From assembly GCA_964059195.1 (NCBI GenBank), contig CAXKWD010000014.1:1054001-1118000 (forward strand): a DNA stretch of 64,000 bases. The letters run 5' to 3'. A program made the translations under genes and the position numbers. The first letter of the stretch is position 1. The number at the start of each line of letters is the position of its first letter. Of this stretch, positions 36,738 through 50,900 are shown one piece after another. The notes below the pieces were generated by a model. That model searched no databases. It saw only the letters and a program-made list of their open reading frames with translations, and was not told the origin of the DNA. Source of the stretch: Ectobius pallidus. Lineage: Eukaryota > Arthropoda > Insecta > Blattodea > Ectobiidae.

Positions 36738-39700
36738 CGGTGATATGCTAATGGCATAACATGTGTTGTAAATTTTGCTTTAATAGAAAAAATACAGTTG
36801 CCTAGCAATGAGTTTTAAAACTCGAAAGTGTTGCCTAGCAATGCCATTTTAAACCGCAAACTGTTGCCTAGCAATGTCATCAAAAAGAACTGTTGCTTAG
36901 CAATGTCATTTTTAAACACAATATTCTACCTATTATAAACTTTTAAAAATATACTGTTGTGTAGCAATGTTAATTTCAGACACCAAACTTTTACTTTTCA
37001 ATGCATTTTTCAAAGTCGAAACTTTTTCCTAGCAATGTAATTTTTAAAGACGATTTGGCAGCTTAAAAATGTAATTTTTCTATGACGAAAGTTTTGCCTA
37101 GCCATGCCAGTCTAAACCGGAAACTGTTGCCTAGCAATTAAGTTTTAAAACACCTGACTCTTGCTTAGCAATGACATTTTGAACAAGAAACTGTAGCTTA
37201 GCAATGCCATATCCAAATACGAAACTGTTGCCTAGCAATGTCATCTATAAGGAATAGTTTTTAATCCTTCAATGATCAATACATACAATGAAAATATCGG
37301 TGATATGCTAATGTCAAAACATGGGTTGTAAATTTTACTTTAATAGAAAGAATACTGCTGCCTAGCAATGAGTTTTAAAACACGAAAGTGTTGCCTGGCA
37401 ATGCCATTTTAAACCAGAAACTGTTGCCTAGCAATGTCATCAAAAAGAACTGTTGCTTAGCAATGTCATTTTTTAACACAATATTGCTACCTATTTAAAG
37501 CTTTTAAAAAAAGATACTGTTGCGTAGCAATGACAATTTCTGACACGAAACCTTTACCTTTCAATGCATTTTCCAAAGTAGAAACTTCTTCCTAGCAATG
37601 TAATTTTTAAAGACAATTTGGCTGCCTATCAATGTAATTTTTCAATCACGAATGTTTTGCCTAACCATGCCAGTCTAAACCGGAAACTGTTGCCTAGCAA
37701 TGAAGTTTTAAAACACCTGACTGTTGGTTAGCAATGACATTTTGAATAAGAAACTGTAGCTTAGCAATGCCATCTCCAAATGCGAAACTGTTGCCTAGCA
37801 ATGTCATCTATAAGGAATAGCCTTTAATCCCTCAATGATCAATACATACAATGAAAATATCGGTGATATGCTAATGGCATAACAGGGGTTGTAAATTTTC
37901 TTTAATAGAAAAGAATACTGTTGCCTAGCAATGACTTTTAAAACACGAAAGTGTTGCCTAGCAATGCCATTTTAAACCGGAAACTGTTGCCTAGCAATGC
38001 CATCAAAAAGAACTGTTGATTAGCAATGTCATTTTTGAACACAATATTGCTACCTATTTAAAGCTTTTAAAAAAAGATACTGTTGCGTAGCAATGTCAAT
38101 TTCTGACACGAAACCTTTACCTTTCAATGCATTTTCCAAAGTCGAAACTTCTTCCTAGCAATGTAATTTTTAAAGACAATTTGGCTGCCTATCAACGTAA
38201 TTTTTCTATCACGAATATATTTCCTAGCCATGCCAGTCTAAACAGGAAACTGTAGCATAGCAATGAAGTTTTAAAACACCTGACTGTTGCTTAGCAATGA
38301 CATTTAGAACAAGAAACTGTAGCTTAGCAATGCCATCTCCAAATACGAAACTGTTGCCTAGCAATGTCATCTATAAGGAATAGTTTTTAAACCTTCAATG
38401 ATCAATACATACAATGAAAATATCGGTGATATGCTAATGTCAAAACATGGGTTGTATATTTTACTTTAATAGAAAGAATACTGTTGCCTAGCAATTAGTT
38501 TTAAAACACGAAAGTGTTGCCTAGCAATGCCATTTTAAACCGGAAACTGTTGCCTAGCAATGTCCTCAAAAAGAACTGTTGCTTAGCAATGGCATTTTTA
38601 AACACAATATTGCTACCTATTAAAATCTTTTAAAAAAAGATACTGTTGCGTAGCAATGTCAATTTTTGACACGAAACCTTTACCTTTCAATGCATTTTCC
38701 AAAGTCGAAACTTCTTCCTAGCAATGTAATTTTTAAAGACAATTTGGCTGCCTATCAACGTAATTTTTTTATCACGAATGTTTTTCCTAGCCATGCCAGT
38801 CTAAACCGGAAACTGTAGCCTAGCAATGAAGTTTTAAAACACCAGACTGTTGCTTAGCAATGACATTTTGAACAAGAAACTCTAGCTTAGCAATGCCATC
38901 TCCAAATACGAAACTGTTGCCTAGCAATGTCATCTATAAGGAATAGTTTTTAAACCTTCAATGATCAATACATACAATGAAAATATCGGTGATATGCTAA
39001 TGTCATAACATGGGTTGTATATTTTACTTTAATAGAAAGAATACTGTTGCCTAGCAATTAGTTTTAAAACACGAAAGTGTTGCCTAGCAATGCCATTTTA
39101 AACCGGAAACTGTTGCCTAGCAATGTCCTCAAAAAGAACTGTTGCTTAGCAATGGCATTTTTAAACACAATATGGCTACCTATTAAAAGCTTTTAAAAAA
39201 AGATACTGTTGCGTAGCAATGTCAATTTCTGACACGAAACCTTTACCTTTCAATGCATTTTTCAAATTCGAAACTTCTTCCTAGCAATGTAATTTTTAAA
39301 GACAATTTGGCTACCTAACAATGTAATTTTTCTATCACGAATGTTTTGCCTAGCCATGCCAGTCTAAACCGGAAACTGTTGCCTAGCAATGAAGTTTTAT
39401 AACACCTGACTGTTGCTTAGCAATGACATATTGAATAAGAAACTGTAGCTTAGCAATGGCATCTCCAAATACGAAACTGTTGCCTAGCAATGTCTTCTAT
39501 AAGGAATAGCCTTTAATCCCTCAATGATCAATACATACAATGAAAATATCGGTGATATGCTAATGGCAAAACATGGGTTGTAAATTTTGCCTTAATAGAA
39601 AGAATACAGTTGCCTAGCAATGAGTTTTAAAACACGAAAGTGTTGCCTAGCAATGCCATTTTAAACCGCAAACTGTTGCCAAGCAATGTCATCAAAAAGA

Positions 39701-41228
39701 ACTGTTGCTTAGCAATGTCATTTTTAAACACAATATTCTACCTATTATAAACTTTTAAAAATATACTGTTGTGTAGCAATGTTAATTTCAGACACCAAAC
39801 TTTTACTTTTCAATGCATTTTTCAAAGTCGAAACTTTTTCCTAGCAATGTAATTTTTAAAGACGATTTGGCTGCTTAACAATGTAATTTTTCTATGACGA
39901 AAGTTTTGCCTAGCCATGCCAGTCTAAACCGGAAACTGTTGCCTAGCAATTAAGTTTTAAATCACCTGACTCTTGCTTAGCAATGACATTTAGAATAAGA
40001 AACAGTAGCTTAGCAATGGCATCTCCAAATACGAAACTGTTGCCTAGCAATGTCTTCTATAAGGAATAGCCTTTAATCCCTCAATGATCAATACATACAA
40101 TGAAAATATCGGTGATATGCTAATGGCATAACAGGGGTTGTAAATTTTTTTAATAGAAAAGAATACTGTTGCCTAGCAATGAGTTTTAAAACACGAAAGT
40201 GTTGCGTAGCAATGCCATTTTAAACCGGAACCTTTTGCCTAGCAATACCATCAAAAAGAACTGTTGCTTAGGAAAGTCATTTTTAAACACAATATTGCTA
40301 CCTATTATAAACTTTTAAAAAATATACTGTTGCGTAGCAATGTCAATATCAGACACAAATCTTTTACTTTTCAATGCATTTTTCATGTCGAAACGTTTTC
40401 CTAGCAATGTAATTTTTAAATACAATTTGACTGCCTAACAATGTAATTTTTCTATCACGAAAGTTTTCCCTAGCCATGCCAGTCTAAAAGGAAACTGTAG
40501 CCTAGCAACGAAGTTTTAAAACTCCTGACTGTTGCTTAGCAATGACATTTTGAACAAGAAACTGTAGCTTAGCAATGCCATCTCCAAATACGAAACTGTT
40601 GAATAGCAATGTCATCTATAAGGAATAGTTTTTAATCCCTCAATGATCAATACATACAATGAAAATATCGGTGATATGCTAATGGCAAAACATGGGTTGT
40701 AAATTTTGCTTTAATAGAAAGAATACAGTTGCCTAGCAATGAGTTTTAAAACACGAAAGTGTTGCCTAGCAATGCCATTTTAAACCGCAAACTGTTGCCT
40801 AGCAATGTCCTCAAAAAGAACTGTTGCTTAGCAATGGCATTTTTAAACACAATATTCATCCTATTATAAACTTTTAAAAATATACTGTTGTGTAGCAATG
40901 TTAATTTCAGATACCAAACTTTTACTTTTCAATGCATTTTTCAAAGTCGAAACTTTTTCCTAGCAATGTAATTTTTAAAGACGATTTGGCTGCTTAACAA
41001 TGTAATTTTTCTATGACGAAAGTTTTGCCTAGCCATGCCAGTCTAAACCGGAATCTGTTGCCTAGCAATTAAGTTTTAAAACACCTGACTCTTGCTTAGC
41101 AATGACATTTTGAACAAGAAACTGTAGCTTAGCAATGCCATCTCCAAATACGAAACTGTTGCCTAGCAATGTCATCTATAACGAATAGATTTTAATCCTT
41201 CAATGATCAATAGATACAATGAAAATAT
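36738..41228 (+). repeat. Q-type block, second copy (units 66-73)
   Basis: Eight monomers in the same order as units 41-48. Marks private to this copy and the third Q block include AATGACTTTTAAAAC (37930), AGTTTTAAATCACC (39953), GGAACCTTTTGCC (40228) and GTTGAATAGCAATGTCATC (40599). These shared private changes tie it to 53012-56939 rather than to the first Q block. Confidence 0.8.
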
Positions 41229-43471
41229 CGGTGATATGCTAATGGCATAACAGGGGTTGTATATTTTACTTTAATAGAAAGAATACTGTTGCCTAGCAAT
41301 TAGTTTTAAAACACGAAAGTGTTGCCTAGCAATGCCATTTTAAACCGGAAACTGTTGCCTAGCAATGTCCTCAAAAAGAACTGTTGCTTAGCAATGGCAT
41401 TTTTAAACACAATATGGCTACCTATTAAAAGCTTTTAAAAAAAGATACTGTTGCGTAGCAATGTCAATTTCTGACACGAAACCTTTACCTTTCAATGCAT
41501 TTTTCAAATTCGAAACTTCTTCCTAGCAATGTAATTTTTAAAGACAATTTGGCTACCTAACAATGTAATTTTTCTATCACGAATGTTTTGCCTAGCCATG
41601 CCAGTCTAAACCGGAAACTGTTGCCTAGCAATGAAGTTTTATAACACCTGACTGTTGCTTAGCAATGACATATTGAATAAGAAACTGTAGCTTAGCAATG
41701 GCATCTCCAAATACGAAACTGTTGCCTAGCAATGTCTTCTATAAGGAATAGCCTTTAATCCCTCAATGATCAATACATACAATGAAAATATCGGTGATAT
41801 GCTAATGGCAAAACATGGGTTGTAAATTTTGCCTTAATAGAAAGAATACAGTTGCCTAGCAATGAGTTTTAAAACACGAAAGTGTTGCCTAGCAATGCCA
41901 TTTTAAACCGCAAACTGTTGCCAAGCAATGTCATCAAAAAGAACTGTTGCTTAGCAATGTCATTTTTAAACACAATATTCTACCTATTATAAACTTTTAA
42001 AAATATACTGTTGTGTAGCAATGTTAATTTCAGACACCAAACTTTTACTTTTCAATGCATTTTTCAAAGTCGAAACTTTTTCCTAGCAATGTAATTTTTA
42101 AAGACGATTTGGCTGCTTAACAATGTAATTTTTCTATGACGAAAGTTTTGCCTAGCCATGCCAGTCTAAACCGGAAACTGTTGCCTAGCAATTAAGTTTT
42201 AAAACACCTGACTCTTGCTTAGCAATGACATTTAGAATAAGAAACAGTAGCTTAGCAATGGCATCTCCAAATACGAAACTGTTGCCTAGCAATGTCTTCT
42301 ATAAGGAATAGCCTTTAATCCCTCAATGATCAATACATACAATGAAAATATCGGTGATATGCTAATGGCATAACAGGGGTTGTAATTTTTTTTTAATAGA
42401 AAAGAATACTGTTGCCTAGCAATGAGTTTTAAAACACGAAAGTGTTGCGTAGCAATGCCATTTTAAACCGGAAACTGTTGCCTAGCAATACCATCAAAAA
42501 GAACTGTTGCTTAGCAAAGTCATTTTTAAACACAATATTGCTACCTATTATAAACTTTTAAAAAATATACTGTTGCGTAGCAATGTCAATATCAGACACA
42601 AATCTTTTACTTTTCAATGCATTTTTCATGTCGAAACTTTTTCCTAGCAATGTAATTTTTAAATACAATTTGACTGCCTAACAATGTAATTTTTCTACCA
42701 CGAAAGTTTTCCCTAGCCATGCCAGTCTAAAAGGAAACTGTAGCCTAGCAACGAAGTTTTAAAACTCCTGACTGTTGCTTAGCAATGACATTTTGAACAA
42801 GAAACTGTAGCTTAGCAATGCCATCTCCAAATACGAAACTGTTGCCTAGCAATGTCATCTATAAGGAATAGTTTTTAATCCCTCAATGATCAATACATAC
42901 AATGAAAATATCGGTGATATGCTAATGGCAAAACATGGGTTGTAAATTTTGCTTTAATAGAAAGAATACAGTTGCCTAGCAATGAGTTTTAAAACACGAA
43001 AGTGTTGCCTAGCAATGCCATTTTAAACCGCAAACTGTTGCCTAGCAATGTCCTCAAAAAGAACTGTTGCTTAGCAATGGCATTTTTAAACACAATATTC
43101 ATCCTATTATAAACTTTTAAAAATATACTGTTGTGTAGCAATGTTAATTTCAGATACCAAACTTTTACTTTTCAATGCATTTTTCAAAGTCGAAACTTTT
43201 TCCTAGCAATGTAATTTTTAAAGACGATTTGGCTGCTTAACAATGTAATTTTTCTATGACGAAAGTTTTGCCTAGCCATGCCAGTCTAAACCGGAATCTG
43301 TTGCCTAGCAATTAAGTTTTAAAACACCTGACTCTTGCTTAGCAATGACATTTTGAACAAGAAACTGTAGCTTAGCAATGCCATCTCCAAATACGAAACT
43401 GTTGCCTAGCAATGTCATCTATAACGAATAGTTTTTAATCCTTCAATGATCAATAGATACAATGAAAATAT
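38987..43471 (+). repeat. Tandem pair of 4-monomer blocks (about 2,242 bp each)
   Basis: Units 70-73 (38987-41228) are followed directly by units 74-77 (41229-43471) of the same types and order, at an offset of 2,242-2,243 bp. This is the visible seam of the 16,274-bp duplication: the array runs through the end of the second Q block and restarts from the unit-45 type. Confidence 0.8.
41253..41263 (+). other. Crossover junction of the 16,274-bp duplication
   Basis: Unit 74 begins with CATAACAGGGG of the unit-49 type and continues, from TATATTTTACTT, as the unit-45 type. No parent type in this window carries both readings. The switch lies in the short shared stretch GGGGTTGTA or just beside it, so the join is placed to about ten bases. 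Confidence 0.75.
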
Positions 43472-46400
43472 CGGTGATATGCTAATGGCATAACAGGGGT
43501 TGTAAATTTTTCTTTAATAGAAAAGAATACTGTTGCCTAGCAATGAGTTTTAAAACACGAAAGTGTTGCCTAGCAATGCCATTTTAAACCGGAAACTGTT
43601 GCCTAGCAATGCCATCAAAAAGAACTGTTGCTTAGCAAAGTCATTTTTAAACACAATATTGCTACCTATTATAAACTTTTAAAAAATATACTTTGCGTAG
43701 CAATGTCAATATCAGACACAAATCTTTTACTTTTCAATGCATTTTTCATGTCGAAACTTTTTCCTAGTAATGTAATTTTTAAATACAATTTGACTGCCTA
43801 ACAATGTAATTTTTCTATCACGAAAGTTTTCCCTAGCCATGCCAGTCTAAAAGGAAACTGTAGCCTAGCAATGAAGTTTTAAAACACCTGACTGTTGCTT
43901 AGCAATGACATTTTGAACAAGAAACTGTAGCTTAGCAATGCCATCTCCAAATACGAAACTGTTGCCTAGCAATGTCATCTATAAGGAATAGTTTTTAATC
44001 CCTCAATGATCAATACATACAATGAAAATATCGGTGATATGCTAATGGCAAAACATGGGTTGTAAATTTTGCTTTAATAGAAAGAATACAGTTGCCTAGC
44101 AATGAGTTTTAAAACACGAAAGTGTTGCCTAGCAATGCCATTTTAAACCGCAAACTGTTGCCTAGCAATGTCATAAAAAAGAACTGTTGCTTAGCAATGT
44201 CATTTTTAAACACAATATTCTACCTATTATAAACTTTTAAAAATATACTGTTGTGTAGCAATGTTAATTTCAGACACCAAACTTTTACTTTTCAATGCAT
44301 TTTTCAAAGTCGAAACTTTTTCCTAGCAATGTAATTTTTAAAGACGATTTGGCTGCTTAACAATGTAATTTTTCTATGACGAAAGTTTTGCCTAGCCATG
44401 CCAGTCTAAACCGGAAACTGTTGCCTAGCAATTAAGTTTTAAAACACCTGACTCTTGCTTAGCAATGACATTTTGAACAAGAAACTGTAGCTTAGCAATG
44501 CCATCTCCAAATACGAAACTGTTGCCTAGCAATGTCATCTATAAGGAATAGTTTTTAATCCTTCAATGATCAATACATACAATGAAAATATCGGTGATAT
44601 GCTAATGTCAAAACATGGGTTGTAAATTTTACTTTAATAGAAAGAATACTGCTGCCTAGCAATGAGTTTTAAAACACGAAAGTGTTGCCTGGCAATGCCA
44701 TAATAAACCAGAAACTGTTGCCTAGCAATGTCATCAAAAAGAACTGTTGCTTAGCAATGTCATTTTTGAACACAATATTGCTACCTATTAAAAGCTTTTA
44801 AAAAAAGATACTCTTGCGTAGCAATGTCAATTTCTGACACGAAACCTTTACCTTTCAATGCATTTTCCAAAGTAGAAACTTCTTCCTAGCAATGTAATTT
44901 TTAAAGACAATTTGGCTACCTAACAATGTAATTTTTCTATCACGAATGTTTTGCCTAGCCATGCCAGTCTAAACCGGAAACTGTTGCCTAGCAATGAAGT
45001 TTTATAACACCTGACTGTTGCTTAGCAATGACATTTGGAATAAGAAACTGTAGCTTAGCAATGCCATCTCCAAATACGAAACTGTTGCCTATCAATGTCA
45101 TCTATAAGGAATAGTTTTTAATCCCTCAATGATCAATACATACAATGAAAATATCGGTGATATGCTAATGGCAAAACATTGGTTGTAAATTTTGCTTTAA
45201 TAGAAAGAATACTGTTGCCTAGCAATGAGTTTTAAAACACGAAAGTGTTGCCTAGCAATGCCATTTTAAACCGCAAACTGTTGCCTAGCAATGTCATCAA
45301 AAACAACTGTTGCTTAGTAATGTCATTTTTAAACACAATATTGCTACCTATTATAAACTTTTAAAAATATACTGTTGTGTAGCAATGACAATTTCAGACA
45401 CCAAACTTTTACATTTCAATGCATTTTTAAAAGTCGAAACGTTTTCCTAGCAATGTAATTTTTGAAGACAATTTGGCTGCTTAACAATGTAATTTTTCTA
45501 TGACGAAAGTTTTGCCTAGCCATGCCAGTCTAAACCGGAAACTGTTCGCTAGCAATTAAGTTTTAAAACAACTGACTCTTGCTTAGCAATGACATTTTGA
45601 ACAAGAAACTGTAGCTTAGCAATGCCATCTCCAAATACGAAACTGTTGCCTAGCAATGTCATCTATAACGAATAGTTTTTAATCCTTCAATGATCAATAG
45701 ATACAATGAAAATATCGGTGATATGCTAATGTCAAAACATGGGTTGTAAATTTTACTTTAATAGAAAGAATACTGTTGCCTAGCAATGAGTTTTAAAACA
45801 CGAAAGTGTTGCCTAGCAATGCCATTTTAAACCAGAAACTTTTGCCTAGAAATGTCATCAAAAAAACTGTTGCTTAGCAATGTCATTTTTGAACACAATA
45901 TTGCTACCTATTAAAAGCTTTTAAAAAAGATACTGTTGCGTAGCAATGTCAATTTCTGACACGAAACCTTTACCTTTCAATGCATTTTCCAAAGTCGAAA
46001 CTTCTTACTAGCAATGTAATTTTTAAAGACAATTTGGCTGCCTATCAACGTAATTTTTTTATCACGAATGTTTTTCCTAGCCATGCCAGTCTAAACCGGA
46101 AACTGTAGCCTAGCAATGAAGTTTTAAAACACCTGACTGTTGCTTAGCAATGACATTTTGAACAAGAAACTCTAGCTTAGCAATGCCATCTCCAAATACG
46201 AAACTGTTGAATAGCAATGTCTTCTATAAGGAACAGTTTTTGATCCTTCAATGATCAATACATACAATGAAAATATCGGTGATATGCTAATGTAAAAACA
46301 TGGGTTGTAAATTTTACTTTAATAGAAAGAATACTGTTGCCTAGCAATTAGTTTTAAAACACGAAAGTGTTGCCTAGCAATGCCATTTTAAACCGGAATC

Positions 46401-47961
46401 TGTTGCCTAGCAATGTCCTCAAAAAGAACTGTTGCTTAGCAATGGCATTTTTAAACACAATATTGCTACCTATTAAAAGCTTTTGAAAAAAGATACTGTT
46501 GCGTAGCAATGTCAATTTCTGACACGAAACCTTTACCTTTCAATGCATTTTTCAAATACGAAACTTCTTCCTAGCAATGTAATTTTTAAAGACAATTTGG
46601 CTACCTAACAATGTAATTTTTCTATCACGAATGTTTTGCCTAGCCATGCCAGTCTAAACCGGAAACTGTTGCCTAGCAATGAAGTTTTATAACACCTGAC
46701 TGTTGCTTAGCAATGACATTTTGAATAAGAAACTGTAGCTTAGCAATGGCATCTCCAAATACGAAACTATTGCCTAGCAATGTCATCTATAACCAATAGT
46801 TTTTAATCCTTCAATGATCAATAGATACAATGAAAATATCGGTGATATGCTAATGTCAAAACATGGGTTGTAAATTTTACCTTAATAGAAAGAATACTGT
46901 TGCCTAGCAATGAGTTTTAAAACACGAAAGTGTTGCCTAGCAATGCCATTTTAAACCAGAAACTGTTGCCTAGCAATGTCATCAAAAAGAACTGTTGCTT
47001 AGCAATGTCATTTTTGAACACAATATTGCTACCTATTAAAAGCTTTTAAAAAAAGATACTCTTGCGTAGCAATGTCAATTTCTGACACGAAACCTTTACC
47101 TTTCAATGCATTTTCCAAAGTAGAAACTTCTTCCTAGCAATGTAATTTTTAAAGACAATTTGGCTGCCTATCAACGTAATTTTTCTATCACGAATGTTTT
47201 GCCTAACCATGCCAGTCTAAACCGGAAACTCTTGCCTAGCAATGAAGTTTTATAACACCTGACTTGCTTAGCAATGACATTTTGAATACGAAACTGTAGC
47301 TTAGCAATGGCATCTCCAAATACGAAACTGTTGCCTAGCAAAGTCTTCTATAAGGAATAGCCTTTAATCCCTCAATGATCAATACATACAATGAAAATAT
47401 CGGTGATATGCTAATGGCATAACAGGGGTTGTAAATTTTTCTTTAATAGAAAAGAATACTGTTGCCTAGCAATGAGTTTTAAAACACGAAAGTGTTGCCT
47501 AGCAATGCCATTTTAAACCGGAAACTGTTGCCTAGCAATGCCATAAAAAAGAACTGTTGCTTAGCAAAGTCATTTTTAAACACAATATTGCTACCTATTA
47601 TAAACTTTTAAAAAATATACTGTTGCGTAGCAATGTCAATATCAGACACAAATCTTTTACTTTTCAATGCATTTTTCATGTCGAAACTTTTTCCTAGCAA
47701 TGTAATTTTTAAATACAATTTGACTGCCTAACAACGTAATTTTTCTATCACGAAAGTTTTCCCTAGCCATGCCAGTCTAAAAGGAAACTGTAGCCTAGCA
47801 ATGAAGTTTTAAAACACCTGACGGTTGCTTAGCAATGACATTTTGAACAAGAAACTGTAGCTTAGCAATGCCATCTCCAAATACGAAACTGTTGCCTAGC
47901 AATGTCATCTATAAGGAATAGTTTTTAATCCCTCAATGATCAATACATACAATGAAAATAT
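42912..47961 (+). repeat. 5,050-bp higher-order unit, copy 3 (9 monomers)
   Basis: Units 77-85, the counterpart of copy 1 at an offset of 16,274 bp. Like copy 1, it keeps AGTTTTAAAACACG in its last unit. Private changes include CTTTTGAAAAAAG near 46481 and ACAACGTAATTTTT near 47731. Confidence 0.87.
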
Positions 47962-50900
47962 CGGTGATATGCTAATGGCAAAACATGGGTTGTAAATTTT
48001 GCTTTAATAGAAAGAATACAGTTGCCTAGCAATGAGTTTTAAAACACGAAAGTGTTGCCTAGCAATGCCATTTTAAACCGCAAACTGTTGCCTAGCAATG
48101 TCCTCAAAAAGAACTGTTGCTTAGCAATGGCATTTTTAAACACAATATTCATCCTATTATAAACTTTTAAAAATATACTGTTGTGTAGCAATGTTAATTT
48201 CAGATACCAAACTTTTACTTTTCAATGCATTTTTCAAAGTCGAAACTTTTTCCTAGCAATGTAATTTTTAAAGACGATTTGGCTGCTTAACAATGTAATT
48301 TTTCTATGACGAAAGTTTTGCCTAGCCATGCCAGTCTAAACCGGAATCTGTTGCCTAGCAATTAAGTTTTAAAACACCTGACTCTTGCTTAGCAATGACA
48401 TTTTGAACAAGAAACTGTAGCTTAGCAATGCCATCTCCAAATACGAAACTGTTGCCTAGCAATGTCATCTATAACGAATAGTTTTTAATCCTTCAATGAT
48501 CAATAGATACAATGAAAATATCGGTGATATGCTAATGGCATAACAGGGGTTGTAAATTTTTCTTTAATAGAAAAGAATACTGTTGCCTAGCAATGAGTTT
48601 TAAAACACGAAAGTGTTGCCTAGCAATGCCATTTTAAACCGGAAACTGTTGCCTAGCAATGCCATCAAAAAGAACTGTTGCTTAGCAAAGTCATTTTTAA
48701 ACACAATATTGCTACCTATTATAAACTTTTAAAAAATATACTTTGCGTAGCAATGTCAATATCAGACACAAATCTTTTACTTTTCAATGCATTTTTCATG
48801 TCGAAACTTTTTCCTAGTAATGTAATTTTTAAATACAATTTGACTGCCTAACAATGTAATTTTTCTATCACGAAAGTTTTCCCTAGCCATGCCAGTCTAA
48901 AAGGAAACTGTAGCCTAGCAATGAAGTTTTAAAACACCTGACTGTTGCTTAGCAATGACATTTTGAACAAGAAACTGTAGCTTAGCAATGCCATCTCCAA
49001 ATACGAAACTGTTGCCTAGCAATGTCATCTATAAGGAATAGTTTTTAATCCCTCAATGATCAATACATACAATGAAAATATCGGTGATATGCTAATGGCA
49101 AAACATGGGTTGTAAATTTTGCTTTAATAGAAAGAATACAGTTGCCTAGCAATGAGTTTTAAAACACGAAAGTGTTGCCTAGCAATGCCATTTTAAACCG
49201 CAAACTGTTGCCTAGCAATGTCATAAAAAAGAACTGTTGCTTAGCAATGTCATTTTTAAACACAATATTCTACCTATTATAAACTTTTAAAAATATACTG
49301 TTGTGTAGCAATGTTAATTTCAGACACCAAACTTTTACTTTTCAATGCATTTTTCAAAGTCGAAACTTTTTCCTAGCAATGTAATTTTTAAAGACGATTT
49401 GGCTGCTTAACAATGTAATTTTTCTATGACGAAAGTTTTGCCTAGCCATGCCAGTCTAAACCGGAAACTGTTGCCTAGCAATTAAGTTTTAAAACACCTG
49501 ACTCTTGCTTAGCAATGACATTTTGAACAAGAAACTGTAGCTTAGCAATGCCATCTCCAAATACGAAACTGTTGCCTAGCAATGTCATCTATAAGGAATA
49601 GTTTTTAATCCTTCAATGATCAATACATACAATGAAAATATCGGTGATATGCTAATGTCAAAACATGGGTTGTAAATTTTACTTTAATAGAAAGAATACT
49701 GCTGCCTAGCAATGAGTTTTAAAACACGAAAGTGTTGCCTGGCAATGCCATAATAAACCAGAAACTGTTGCCTAGCAATGTCATCAAAAAGAACTGTTGC
49801 TTAGCAATGTCATTTTTGAACACAATATTGCTACCTATTAAAAGCTTTTAAAAAAAGATACTCTTGCGTAGCAATGTCAATTTCTGACACGAAACCTTTA
49901 CCTTTCAATGCATTTTCCAAAGTAGAAACTTCTTCCTAGCAATGTAATTTTTAAAGACAATTTGGCTACCTAACAATGTAATTTTTCTATCACGAATGTT
50001 TTGCCTAGCCATGCCAGTCTAAACCGGAAACTGTTGCCTAGCAATGAAGTTTTATAACACCTGACTGTTGCTTAGCAATGACATTTGGAATAAGAAACTG
50101 TAGCTTAGCAATGCCATCTCCAAATACGAAACTGTTGCCTATCAATGTCATCTATAAGGAATAGTTTTTAATCCCTCAATGATCAATACATACAATGAAA
50201 ATATCGGTGATATGCTAATGGCAAAACATTGGTTGTAAATTTTGCTTTAATAGAAAGAATACTGTTGCCTAGCAATGAGTTTTAAAACACGAAAGTGTTG
50301 CCTAGCAATGCCATTTTAAACCGCAAACTGTTGCCTAGCAATGTCATCAAAAACAACTGTTGCTTAGTAATGTCATTTTTAAACACAATATTGCTACCTA
50401 TTATAAACTTTTAAAAATATACTGTTGTGTAGCAATGACAATTTCAGACACCAAACTTTTACATTTCAATGCATTTTTAAAAGTCGAAACGTTTTCCTAG
50501 CAATGTAATTTTTGAAGACAATTTGGCTGCTTAACAATGTAATTTTTCTATGACGAAAGTTTTGCCTAGCCATGCCAGTCTAAACCGGAAACTGTTCGCT
50601 AGCAATTAAGTTTTAAAACAACTGACTCTTGCTTAGCAATGACATTTTGAACAAGAAACTGTAGCTTAGCAATGCCATCTCCAAATACGAAACTGTTGCC
50701 TAGCAATGTCATCTATAACGAATAGTTTTTAATCCTTCAATGATCAATAGATACAATGAAAATATCGGTGATATGCTAATGTCAAAACATGGGTTGTAAA
50801 TTTTACTTTAATAGAAAGAATACTGTTGCCTAGCAATGAGTTTTAAAACACGAAAGTGTTGCCTAGCAATGCCATTTTAAACCAGAAACGTTTGCCTAGA

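Larger units (their letters stand above)
24954..41228 (+). repeat. 29-monomer (16,274-bp) super-repeat, copy 1
   Basis: Units 45-73. The same series begins again at 41229. Units 46-69 have their partners at an offset of 16,274 bp. Unit 45 sits at 16,275, because a single T was inserted near 25267 in this copy. The segment contains the end of the first Q block, two 5,050-bp units and the second Q block. Confidence 0.82.
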
